DNA of 64,000 nucleotides from Rhodocollybia butyracea (Eukaryota; Basidiomycota; Agaricomycetes; Agaricales; Omphalotaceae): assembly GCA_015501585.1 (NCBI GenBank), contig JADNRY010000276.1, positions 16,923-80,922 on the forward strand, read 5' to 3'. Position numbers and translations under genes: made by a program. Shown here piece by piece: positions 43,577-52,778 of this stretch. The notes under the pieces are model-generated. The model was given only the letters and a program-made list of their open reading frames with translations, had not been told where the DNA came from and ran no database searches. Each line of letters starts with the position of its first letter. The first letter of the stretch is position 1.

Positions 43577-44022
43577 ATTGTATATTGTTGAGCTATCTCC
43601 AAGTTACAATACACATTTATACATCTTGTTGAGCTAACTCCAAGTTGTATCCACTAACATTCACCTGTTGAGCTATCTCCTAGTGAATACTTCTTTAATT
43701 GCCACTTGTTGAGCTATCTCCGAGTTGCAACTTCCTATTACTTGTTGAGCTATCTCCAAGTATTAGACATCACACTCACTATTACTTGTTGAGCTATCTC
43801 CGAGTACTAGACACCACACTCACTATTACTTGTTGAGCTATCTCCAAGTACTAGACACCACACTCACTATTACTTGTTGAGCTATCTCCGAGTACTAGAC
43901 ACCACACTCACTACTACTTGTTGAGCCATCTCCGAGTATTAGTTCTGATTCATATTACTGCTTGTCGAGCCATCTCCAAGGGTAATCTTATTATTATTTG
44001 TCGAGCTATCTCCAAATAATAA
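43577..44022 (+). repeat. Array of eleven covarying hairpins
   Basis: Eleven units, each a stem of about 10 bp closing the 12-nt loop TTGAGCTATCTC (variants CGAGCTATCTC, TGAGCCATCTC, TGAGCTAACTC). Spans: 43577-43610, 43619-43650, 43659-43688, 43699-43730, 43735-43766, 43779-43810, 43823-43854, 43867-43898, 43911-43942, 43954-43986 and 43991-44022. Stem sequences differ widely, yet each left arm stays complementary to its own right arm, for example TTATTATTTG/CAAATAATAA in unit 11 and ATACATCTTG/CAAGTTGTAT in unit 2. GAG and CTC inside the loop can pair, leaving a TT bulge and a CTAT tetraloop. Units 6 to 9 repeat with a 44-bp period. The pattern indicates a selected RNA structure. Confidence 0.8.
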
Positions 44023-44387
44023 CTTCTGTGAGTTTCGTATTACAAACTAGTTACTAACTTTACTTGAGCCTAGTTGTTTGAGTATATATTTTTTGCCTAG
44101 CGGTTTCAACGAACGGAAAGGCTTGCTCTATAATCTCATTAATTTCTCTTATCATTTTTACTGCCGAGTTACGTACTGTGAAGGTTTGGACGAGACTATT
44201 GATCGAGTCATAACAGTCCCGTACTTACATTCTTCTTATTGTTGTTGTCTTCGTCGTCTAGGTATGATACCTTACAGTACAATAGACACACTACTAATAC
44301 AAGAACTTCGTCGTCTAGGACATCTTCCACGCTTTGCGCTGCATTCAGGTCTGAACCTGACACTACAACAACAATCCAAAAGCCAGG

Positions 44388-44615
44388 ATGGCAGACCCTT
44401 TGGACCCATGGAGCCAAAACCCAAATCCACAATCCTCCACTCCCTCTTCATCCAGATCCTGGACACCAGTGTCATCGGTAGGCTCGGACTCTCAATTCAC
44501 AGCGCGCTTGCAAGCAATTCAGTCTGTTCAAGCAGAGGTTGCAACAGTGGGATCTGAGATGTCGAAGTTGCCAGGTGGAAGTAAGTGGACTGAAGGACAG
44601 GATGGGGATAGTTGA
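44388..44615 (+). pseudogene. Gag N-terminal fragment
   Basis: 75 codons starting MADPLDPWSQ, rich in Ser/Pro/Gln, followed by a helical stretch (ARLQAIQSVQAEVATV) and a stop. Its position about 170 bp after the LTR fits the start of a retrotransposon gag. After the stop the similarity is lost; only decayed sequence follows up to 45278. Confidence 0.45.
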
Positions 44616-45278
44616 GCAACAATCCCAAGAGCTCTACAGGGATCAACAGCAATACGCAGAGGACATTTGAAGCATACACCATCAAATGACCATCCTTGAA
44701 ACTTCTCGCCGAGCCCCACAACCCTCCCCTGACGTGGCCGAATTATGATGCGAATTGGTTGACCTCAATTTTGCTTTAGGTACCTACTGTACATCTATAA
44801 ACACTGTGTAGACTGCTATTAGGTAGAATACCCAAGCATAAACAATCTTTTAGGCCGCTTTGCTGGCATTCTAAATATGGTAATAAAGCAGCTTTGACCG
44901 CAGCTATCACTGTAATCTCGCTTCAGGGACCTCTTATATATATAAAGATCCTATCTGCACTCTTACTCGACATGAAGGCGGATTCCAAGGGTAGGGAGAC
45001 TTTCTGAAGGCCTCTGCAAACAACAGATCTATCTTGACAAGTAGAGAGCACAGTTCATCACCTTGGTGCACATGAACTCTCTCTGCTTTGTCCGCACTAC
45101 AGCATGCTTCGGTGTCTCTCTTCTGCCTTACAGACTATTTGAACAAGCTGAACCCCAGCATCAAAACACCTTTTATCTCTTGTTAATATCATCCTTTGCT
45201 GTTGAGCTATTCACAGTTCAAGTTGTGTAACACTAGAGCGACAAGTCACTGTAGGATCACACGAAGAGTGGGGGATTG
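44616..45278. other. Decayed retroelement interior
   Basis: No long ORF. The end (about 45210-45276) has a copia-like run: a Ser/Thr-rich phrase, then GAAGAGTGGGGGAT, a purine tract immediately before the LTR that follows. This could be the 3' end of another retrotransposon. Confidence 0.3.
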
Positions 45279-45511
45279 TTAGTAGGTGCTAAAGAACCGG
45301 TGTAACTGGGGGAGTTATGATTCTGAGAACCTGTTGTACTTACAGTTAACAGCAAGCTTATATACCTATCCAAAGACTATTACTATAAGTAGATACTATT
45401 CAAAAGGAAACGAGTAAGTAACAAGCGAGGAGACTATGATAAGATAAGTAAATGATAAGGAAAGTGTAGGCGCCGATGGGCGCTAGAGTCAAGAATAACC
45501 GTTCCGTTACA
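45279..45511 (-). repeat. 3' LTR of second gypsy element
   Basis: 233 bp, read on the minus strand TGTAACGGAACGG...CACCTACTAA. Next to it on the inner side is GGAGGGCG, a plausible polypurine tract. Its outer side continues CA, so the end could also be read as ...CTACTAACA. Confidence 0.85.
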
Positions 45512-45577
45512 TACGCCCTCCAGAGATCGTCCACGGGGATCTCTCTTCCTCTCTTACCACCATCCATGGCTAACAGG

Positions 45578-46703
45578 TCAAATATTCTTCATTGACATGT
45601 CGCTATTATCAATGCTGGCCGGAGTTTTGGGATTGTTAGGCAGTGAGGGCGGTTCCGGGTAGAAACCGAAGTCGTCGGTGACTTTCGGGTTCATGGACTG
45701 GATCATCGCGTCCAAATGCGATTCGTTGGCAGGCGTGAGTCTTCCTGACAAAGACCCGGAATTCTGAACTGAATTTGTCAAGGAGGAAGTCGAGGCGATA
45801 TTAGGAATTGAATGGATTCCAAAGGGTGGCAAAGGAGCGTTGGGAATGGATCCAAAGGATAGGATGGTATTGGTTTCGGGAGTAGATATGTTAGGTGAGT
45901 GATCTCTCGAAATGTAATGACCTTTCTGACGAGTGTTCTTTCCCTTTTCCATTCTAGTGTTTCTGTTGTTTACAGTAAAACCTTGTTCCGCCCCTGTAGT
46001 AGCAAGCGACCATATAAAGTTTGTTTCTTTTCATCAACCCTTGATAATCCCAGAGGGCGCAGGATGGGAGGCTGGCCATTGCCTCCGCAAAGGAATACCG
46101 CGAACATTTCGCGTTTACGGTTGGCACTGGAGTGTAAATGACGCCGGTTTCAAGATTGAACATGGCAAGTTTTCCTTGAACTAACGGATCGCTATTCACT
46201 TGTTCGGCAAAAAACGGATATACGGCGGGGATGTCCAACCTGGTGAGGCTGGTCTCCGGTTTTCGCAGCTGCGTATCAAGGTCAAGACAGCTCCAAACTT
46301 CCCGAGCATCAAGGAAGAAGGTACATCCGTGGTATTGGAGTAGGATTTTGTTGTTCCGGCCTTGCTGAAGCCAGTCAAGAGGGCGAGGTGATGATGAGTT
46401 TGATGATGTGTTGTTGGTGCTGGCCATGAAGGGGATTCCTAGAGAAGATGTGAGCGTTGAAAGTCCGTACTTATGGGTTTTCTCTGTTTCTGACCCTGAA
46501 TCTTTCAGGTTAATTTGCATGAAACTAACGAGTAGCGCAGATGCAGCCACTGTATCATCATTCGGATCCAAATTCGGATCTGCGACGTCGATGCGCCCTC
46601 CATCCGTAAGCTCACTAATGTCCAAAATTCCGATTACCTGGAAATAATTGCTGAGCGCATCTAGATGGTCAATTTTTTTCATAGGGTAACCAGGTAAGAT
46701 CAC
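45578..46703 (-). pseudogene. Pol C-terminal extension of second gypsy
   Basis: Continues the integrase reading after a one-base extra A at 46673-46679 (YEK then IDHLDALSNYFQVIGI). It is open to 45954, with a further ORF at 45578-45952. The TWLPY...YF pattern resembles the C-terminal module of Tf1/sushi-type integrases. The later part (Ser/Thr/Asn-rich, then SRYSFAEAMASLPSC) is not recognised. It may be a single extended ORF or two. Confidence 0.45.
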
Positions 46704-47860
46704 CAGATTTCCACTTTATCTGGAATAGTGCATTTGCCCTGGTTCCGGAGTGGGCAACGATGTGATCCACAGCCCACTCCCCTTCGGATTCGCCAAAGTC
46801 CGCTATTTGTGTCTCGAGTCGCCCTGGGAAGAGACGGTCATCATTTGGGATATGGATTCGCAACAGCGACGCGTGAAACGCGTTGTGAACACCTCGTTGC
46901 TTCAGCCTAGAAGGTAGGTCCATCTTAAAGGTAGAATTTCCGAAGTCCTTTAGTATTCTGTATGGCCCGGTAAACTTCGGTACTAATTTCCTCCCGTATC
47001 CTTTAATAAATGATATATTTTTAGTGGAAATGTAAGCCAGATCTCCTTCCACAAATGGAACAGCTCTACGGCGCCGATTAGTGTCATGAATTTGTTTGAC
47101 TCGAGCATTCAAGATGCTATCATGCGCCTGCATGACTGCCAGCTTCATCTTCTGAGCATATACTCGAATTCCGGGATATTCATTCTGATCCGCGGAGTTC
47201 CATAGGAATGAACGGGGCATCCGACCCGGATTCAAGAAGAATGGTGAGTATCCGGTTGTCTCTGAGCGTGCCAAATTAATCGCAAAAAGTTTCGTAACCC
47301 AGTCTCTCTGGTCAATAGCTATCCACTGACGAAGCATCTGGGTGACAGTGCGGTTTGCGCGTTCCGTCGATCCATCAGTCTCGGGATGGTACGCTCTGGA
47401 CATCTTCAATTCAATGATGCGAAAACAAGCTCAGCAATCTGTTTCGCTTTGTAGGTTGTTTTACTAGGAATACAGTGTACCATTCCTGTTAGTAAATCAA
47501 TGACCACCGTAATCATATCATACGTTCTGTTGCAATCTTTTGATTCTGGCAAAGGACCAACAAAGTCCATCGCAATCGACTCCCAAGGATAACTCGGGAC
47601 TGGTAGCGAATTCAGTAGCCCGTAAGGTCGGGCATTATTTGGTTTGGTGCGCTTACACGTACTGCAAGTCTCACAGTACGCGCCGACATCTGAAGCTATG
47701 TCTTTCCACCAGACATGGTCTCAAAGGTAATCCGTTGTCTTTCTGGCACCAAGGTGAGCCAATAGTGAATGTGCTTCATCAATGATACATTCCTTAATGC
47801 TCTGACCATTCAAGGTGAGTTTCGGGATGCACAAGACTTTCCGGTCTCGCAATTTCAGAT
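46669..47860 (-). pseudogene. Integrase of second gypsy, active-site deletion
   Basis: Zinc-binding region (DEAHSLLAHLG ... CETCSTCKRTK), then the core with the first catalytic Asp (AMDFVGPLP). After KAKQIAELVFASLN the sequence jumps to KMSRAYHPETDGSTERANR. Family members normally have about 40 residues between these points, including the second catalytic Asp in a VSDRD-type motif. That block is deleted, with a frame change at 47409-47420. A TGA at 47721-47723 also interrupts the N-terminal part. The enzyme cannot be active. Confidence 0.7.
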
Positions 47861-48241
47861 ATATCAGACCATTGGAGACCTCGAAGTTACGAAACTCCTT
47901 AGGTTTGTCAATAATCTTCTGAAATGTTGTATCGTTCTTGTCAGGATTACTTCGAGATCAAGCTTGGATTGGCTTGCAGCCAATGCAGTGAGCAACGACA
48001 TATTTGTTGACTCTTGTGGAATCACAGGTACTGGTTCAGCATCTAATTCAGAACCAGATGCATTCACAGGACTAGTTCCCTGCTCTTCCAAAATTGAAGG
48101 TAATGTCTCACTGGTTTCAGGATTTTCAGGCAAGTTCAGTACTGAATGGGTACTTCCGCCCTCCTTTCGTACTTCACGGGGACCATGCAAGACGAAACGC
48201 TTGCCCTTCATCCGACGAGCAAATTCCCAGCTGGTTTCCAC

Positions 48242-49873
48242 TCACTTTCCAGCATTCCAAGTGCTCATAGCAAACAACTCGGGCATCATGGATGCGGCTT
48301 CAATGCCAACAAGCACCGGCATGGTAACATCATGCTGGAGCAAAACATCGTTGTCAATGACATTGTGGTATGTGTACTCACTACGCGCACGTACTGTGCC
48401 TGGCTTATCATTAGAATAGATCCGTGACAACGCATCAGTGAGGATGTTATCCTCGCCTGGGACATACACCACCTCATAGGCGAACTCGGAGATCTTCTCC
48501 AACCAACGTGCTTGTCTCCCAGACAGATCTTTTTGTTTTAGCAAATGGACAAGGGCTTTATGGTCAGTGATCCACTTGAACACAACACCCTGTAAGATAT
48601 CACGGTGCCGTAGCATTGTTTCACCGCCTGCTAACATTTCAATTTCATGAACAGAATAATTTTGCTGAGCTGGGTTCAGCTTCGCAGAATAGAATGCCGC
48701 CGCTCTGGCGGTCTTCCAATTATCACCCTGACATACGGCACCGCCAACGCCAGTCGCACAACCGTCAGTGATCATCCAGACAGGCGGGGCATCCGTAGCG
48801 TAGCTCAACGGGACCCGATGGTGATCTTTCGCACCACCTGCCAGGCGTTTGACATCCTCAAATGCATGTTGCTCAACGTAAGTCCATCGGAACGGGACTG
48901 TGTCGCCCGTGATTGAACTCAGATGTCCCATAGGTATCCGTACCAAGCCAATATCATCAGCAAGATAGCCCACGGACCCCAGAAAACCTCGAAGAAGATC
49001 GCAATTCGTTGGGGTCGGCCATTTTAATATAGCATCAACTTTATGTGGGTCCATCCGGATCCCCTTATCATTGATAATACATCCTAATACCTTGAATTCC
49101 TTGGGCAGGAAATGGAGCTTTTCCTTACTCAGATAAAGCTTTTCACGTTTCAGAATGTCAATTATCAATTTAACATATTTTACGTGGTCCTCCAGCGTTT
49201 CAGAGTAGATGACTATGTCATCAAGATATACATCCATGAACCAACCAATATATTCTGAAAACAGATAGTTCATGAGCGCCTGGTAAGTCGCTGGGGCGTT
49301 ACAATTGCCTATCTGGATAACCAGACTCACCATATTTCCATCAGGTGTAGTCACAGCAGTGCGTGGCACATGCTCAGGGATGATACGGATCTGTTCATAG
49401 GCATCTTTCCCATCAATAATTGAATGATATTTTGCACGAGCAACTCGCCTTTTGATTCCCTCAATATCTGGCATTGGGGATGAGAGCTTCCGGGTATTGC
49501 CATTACAGGCTCGTAAGTCAACAACAACGCGTAGTTTTGTACTGCCAGGTTTGGGAATTAGCAACATAGGTACAGTATTGCTTGAGCTGGTAATTCTCCA
49601 CCTACCAGAGCGTAAGTAAGCATCCCGTTTCTCGGCCCACTGGCTACGAAATTTCTCCAGACATTTTGAGGGCCGCCAAGGCAAGATCTTCGACTCGTCA
49701 ATTAGAGGTATGCTGTGATTGATGGTTCGTAGAGGAGGTAAGTCTGAAACTGGGCTTTGATTCCCCAATTGATTTTTGAACGAGATCCTTGCACAGCAAG
49801 CTGCAGTGGCAAAAGGTTTAGTTAATTCTATTTTTTTGTAACCCGAGCTGGTCTGCAAAGGTCGATGATACAA
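48242..49873 (-). CDS. Reverse transcriptase-RNase H of second gypsy
   Basis: A 543-codon frame: PMLLIPKPGSTKLRVVVDLR, IIDGKDAYEQIRI, NCNAPATYQALM, the catalytic VYLDDIVIYS, VLGCIINDKGI and the thumb LRGFLGSVGYL; then RNase H with MITDGCATGVGGA, SVHEIEML, WITDHKAL and a final LTDALSRIY. It joins the protease in frame only if one A of an A7 run (49831-49837) is ignored, and ends at a TGA (48242-48244) after which the reading simply continues (VETSWEFARRMKG). Confidence 0.85.
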   Translation of the reverse strand: MYHRPLQTSSGYKKIELTKPFATAACCARISFKNQLGNQSPVSDLPPLRTINHSIPLIDESKILPWRPSKCLEKFRSQWAEKRDAYLRSGRWRITSSSNTVPMLLIPKPGSTKLRVVVDLRACNGNTRKLSSPMPDIEGIKRRVARAKYHSIIDGKDAYEQIRIIPEHVPRTAVTTPDGNMVSLVIQIGNCNAPATYQALMNYLFSEYIGWFMDVYLDDIVIYSETLEDHVKYVKLIIDILKREKLYLSKEKLHFLPKEFKVLGCIINDKGIRMDPHKVDAILKWPTPTNCDLLRGFLGSVGYLADDIGLVRIPMGHLSSITGDTVPFRWTYVEQHAFEDVKRLAGGAKDHHRVPLSYATDAPPVWMITDGCATGVGGAVCQGDNWKTARAAAFYSAKLNPAQQNYSVHEIEMLAGGETMLRHRDILQGVVFKWITDHKALVHLLKQKDLSGRQARWLEKISEFAYEVVYVPGEDNILTDALSRIYSNDKPGTVRARSEYTYHNVIDNDVLLQHDVTMPVLVGIEAASMMPELFAMSTWNAGK

Positions 49874-50060
49874 AATCCCCGAGAGATCCCGTATCTATCA
49901 ATGCACGCGCTGGGTGCCCATTCAATTTCACAACCACCACTAGTGGTTTGGGAATCTGACGTGAAAAATCCTTCGTTATAGCGGCGTTGCGCTGAACGGC
50001 AGGGTAAGTACCCTTGGGCACCTGAACACCATTTAACTCAATAGAGTAATTTTCCCAGTC
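49818..50060 (-). CDS. Aspartic protease of second gypsy
   Basis: An open frame that starts within the gag end in another frame (IELNGVQVPKG) and carries the active-site ALIDTGSLGDF with the DTG triad. It is closed after LGLQKNRIN by the A7-run shift; removing one A continues directly into the reverse transcriptase (LGLQKIELTKP). Confidence 0.7.
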   Translation of the reverse strand, partial: DWENYSIELNGVQVPKGTYPAVQRNAAITKDFSRQIPKPLVVVVKLNGHPARALIDTGSLGDFVSSTFADQLGLQKNRIN

Positions 50061-52378
50061 TCGGGAGGTTGCGTGTCATGCTGCTCAGACACAAACAAAT
50101 CCTGTAAGAACAATCTTGGTGTGAAGTAACATGCTTCATGGTCCTCACATATCTCCTGATATGCGCGGACTAGCTGCTTGTGGTACCACCGGATTAAATC
50201 AAATTTGCGGTTCCGCATGTGACTTCTTGGTAGTACCGCACAAAATTCCAGGTGTGCATCGAGAATCTGGTAATTCTCGGAATTGTATTGTTCAACATCG
50301 AATCGGAAGATGTCTTCTTCTTCAGAGTCACCAAGATATGGTTCACCAAGTCCCAAGCATTTCACAATGCCTAGTTCATAAGGTTTTTCCATCCTATGTA
50401 ATTTTAGGATTTCAAAATCTCGAAGACGAACTTTCCCATCCGTCATTCGAGCCCGTTCCAACGCATACCAGTAGGGTAACTGGAAATCAGGGTCCTCAAG
50501 CTGTGTCAAGTCACAGTACACATCTTCGAAGTCCTCAAAGTCAGGATGAATTTCTCCGAAGTAATCTGAATCGCTGATATAGTATTTCTTCCCATGGGGA
50601 GGAGGTTTCTTTCCCTTCGCCAAGACGGGCTGATTCAGATTGTTATTGCTTTTTCCGCTACTGGAACTCATGGTAGATTTGTCCGATTTTTTCTTTGGCG
50701 GTTCATCTCCTGGATCAACATTCTCAATAATTTCAATGAGTTCAGCCGCACTGGCAATCTCATTGTAGGACGAGTACTCAGGATTGGGCTTCTCTCTCCA
50801 GAGACCTTTCTGGATTTTTCGGTTCAACCCAGACCATAATTTATGTACCTTTTCACGCTCGTCAATAAGTCCAATGGTGTTGAACAGATCATTGAGTTTG
50901 GCAAGGTAATCGCGCACAGATTTATCATTCTGGAAGGTGCGCTTCAATTTGCGGCGTTGGTCCAGTCGATATGTCAACGGGAAGCAATAATTGTATAGCT
51001 CAGTGAAGAACTTTTTGAGTCTCCAATCAAACGGAGAGTCTGCGACGGAGGTCAGGTAAAACTGATAAGCTTTTCCTTTCAGATATTTGGAGAGTTTTAA
51101 TACTCGTCGGTTTCTTGGTACATAGCCATCACGAACATAGGCCGTACCTTCCGTTACAAACTTAATGAAGGCTCGTACATCGACAGATCCATCATATGAT
51201 TCTGGTGGGTCTGGTTTAAGCAACATTTTTTGTTTCTTTTTAACACTTCGCCGCTTACGGTGCTTCTCACGGCGCCTATATTCGGAATCGGAAGATTCTG
51301 AGCTTGTGTCACTCTCCGAGTCATCGGAGTCTGACTCTGACAAAAAACTAGAATCGTCACTGGAAGAGCTGGAAGAAGAATCAGATGATCCCCCGGGATT
51401 TCCCCGATTGCCATTCTTATGCTTCCCGGCTCGTTTCTTGTTTTTGGCCGGTGTCAGTAATTTTGCCAAGTGGTTGGTAGGAGGTAAAAGTTCGCTCGGG
51501 CGCACAACATGCCCAATGCCTTGAACTGGCAGTTTCTTTGAGCTTTTCGGCCTCCTAGGCCATTGCTCAACAATATCCCGAATATGGGATTCAACCAGGT
51601 CAGTTACTGCTTCTGACCCTGCACGGTGGTTCACCCGTTTCTTGGGTTTCTTTGCCTTAATTTTAATTTTCTTAGGCTTATCCCCTTCTACTGGGGTATT
51701 TTCGGCATCACGGAGTGCTCTAAAATTTTCAAGAGCCTCTCTTTGATTGTCAAGATTGACATCACTATCCGACATATCGGAAATATTGACCGCTCCCCAA
51801 TTCTTTGGGTCCGGTCCCTTCCCTTTGTCTCGAGAAGCCCCTTCTCCCCTCGAGGAGACAGACTCATCACTGCTCTGGTCATTGCCAGCAGCGTTATTCT
51901 CAACGACCTTCATGCGTCGCTGGATTGCCTTTCGTTGGGCTTGAGAGAGCTGCATTTCGGCTTCCTTAATAGTGGCTCCTTGAGCCATGGTCAACGGTAC
52001 GGGTTTCTTGGCCCATGCCTGCCGAGCAATTGGTTTAACAATATTCGCAGGGCGTTCAAAGTTTCTATTGGTAAAACTACTATCCAAGCTTGTGGCTCTA
52101 CGACGAGAACCATGATGGACAGTAATCCACTCATTTGTATCATCGGCGAGGTCATTAACCGTGACCTCCGGCGACGATTGCTGAATGCCTTTGACAGCAC
52201 CAGCCCAATCTCTTTCGGAGTTCAAATGAGATTCCGTTCCTGCCTGGGGGCTCAGTCCGCGGTTAGCAGTCTGATCATTCCCAGCAGTGACCTCTGGCTT
52301 TTGAAATTGCGCAGGGCCGTGTCGAAGGTTGTAGCAACTATTGTCGCGGTGTTGTTGGGTTGTCGAGTTGTTGGTCAT
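50033..52378 (-). CDS. Gag of second gypsy
   Basis: 781 codons, MTNNSTTQQH at the start. The N-terminal half is disordered and charged, with a basic KPKKIKIKAKKPKKR segment (possible nuclear signal) and a Ser/Asp run with SESDSDDSES. A retrotransposon capsid domain lies around residues 420-570 (PPESYDGSVDVRAFIKFV, YNYCFPLTYRLDQR, LNDLFNTIGL, HKLWSGLN). It has no zinc knuckle. Unbroken despite the damage in pol. Confidence 0.85.
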   Translation of the reverse strand: MTNNSTTQQHRDNSCYNLRHGPAQFQKPEVTAGNDQTANRGLSPQAGTESHLNSERDWAGAVKGIQQSSPEVTVNDLADDTNEWITVHHGSRRRATSLDSSFTNRNFERPANIVKPIARQAWAKKPVPLTMAQGATIKEAEMQLSQAQRKAIQRRMKVVENNAAGNDQSSDESVSSRGEGASRDKGKGPDPKNWGAVNISDMSDSDVNLDNQREALENFRALRDAENTPVEGDKPKKIKIKAKKPKKRVNHRAGSEAVTDLVESHIRDIVEQWPRRPKSSKKLPVQGIGHVVRPSELLPPTNHLAKLLTPAKNKKRAGKHKNGNRGNPGGSSDSSSSSSSDDSSFLSESDSDDSESDTSSESSDSEYRRREKHRKRRSVKKKQKMLLKPDPPESYDGSVDVRAFIKFVTEGTAYVRDGYVPRNRRVLKLSKYLKGKAYQFYLTSVADSPFDWRLKKFFTELYNYCFPLTYRLDQRRKLKRTFQNDKSVRDYLAKLNDLFNTIGLIDEREKVHKLWSGLNRKIQKGLWREKPNPEYSSYNEIASAAELIEIIENVDPGDEPPKKKSDKSTMSSSSGKSNNNLNQPVLAKGKKPPPHGKKYYISDSDYFGEIHPDFEDFEDVYCDLTQLEDPDFQLPYWYALERARMTDGKVRLRDFEILKLHRMEKPYELGIVKCLGLGEPYLGDSEEEDIFRFDVEQYNSENYQILDAHLEFCAVLPRSHMRNRKFDLIRWYHKQLVRAYQEICEDHEACYFTPRLFLQDLFVSEQHDTQPPETGKITLLS

Positions 52379-52545
52379 TTTGTTGGTTGTTGATGTCGGT
52401 GTCAGTGTCCGCGTTGATCAGACGAGGAGTGTGCCGTCGAAGACAGTTAAGAGAGTATTAAAGAGTAGAAAGAATTATATGTTGGAGAAGGAAGGTTGGA
52501 GAGAAGAGCCACAAAAAGATTTTTTCGAAGCTGAGCTTGTAGAAT

Positions 52546-52778
52546 TTAGTAGGTGCTAAAGAACCGGTGTAACTGGGGGAGTTATGATTCTGAGAACCTG
52601 TCGTACTTACAGTTAACAGCTAGCTTATATACCTATCCAAAGACTATTACTATAAGTAGATACTATTCAAAAGGAAACGAGTAAGTAACGAGCGAGGAGA
52701 CTATGATAAGATAAGTAAATGATAAGGAAAGTGTAGGCGCCGATGGGCGCTAGAGTCAAGAATAACCGTTCCGTTACA
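52546..52778 (-). repeat. 5' LTR of second gypsy element
   Basis: 233 bp, three substitutions from the 3' LTR (at the CCTGT(T/C)GT, CAGC(A/T)AG and AAC(A/G)AGCG positions). The leader to gag follows at 52379-52545. Confidence 0.85.

Larger units (their letters stand above)
42898..44215 (+). repeat. Long LTR with regulatory and hairpin arrays
   Basis: Begins TGTCATGA directly after a purine run (GAGGAGGGA) and probably ends TCATAACA at 44215, giving imperfect inverted termini TGT(C/T)ATGA. It contains a cluster of TGA(C/G)TCA motifs, a TATATAAG box at 43469-43476 and eleven hairpins at 43577-44022. A gag-like ORF starts 170 bp further on. The preceding sequence translates to a short LFDTIFEEG-type tail like the end of a pol gene, so it could instead be a 3' LTR; the downstream gag start argues for a 5' LTR. 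No second copy lies in the window and the 3' boundary is tentative. Confidence 0.55.
45279..52778 (-). mobile_element. Second gypsy retrotransposon, decayed
   Basis: A 7.5-kb LTR element on the minus strand: 233-bp LTRs (45279-45511 and 52546-52778) that differ at three positions, gag, protease, reverse transcriptase/RNase H, integrase and a C-terminal region with a TWLPY motif. No target duplication is apparent: the outer flanks are GATTG at the left and CCGAG at the right. Breaks: two A7 runs where A6 would keep the frame, TGA stops at 48242-48244 and 47721-47723, a frame change near 47900 and an integrase deletion. It is unrelated in sequence to the 9.3-kb and 55-kb chromovirus. Confidence 0.88.

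Noticed and set aside
43577..44022. CRISPR-like array
   Set aside because: Spaced repeats at first sight, but the conserved part is only 12 nt, the variable flanks are mutually complementary, and the genome is eukaryotic.
49831..49837. Programmed -1 frameshift at A AAA AAT
   Set aside because: The heptamer looks canonical, but a -1 slip would enter a frame closed by TAG at once; the required change is +1, so an extra A is the simpler explanation.
51165..51524. Plus-strand Ser/Glu-rich ORFs within 50.1-52.4 kb
   Set aside because: Shadows of the acidic Ser/Asp run of the minus-strand Gag.
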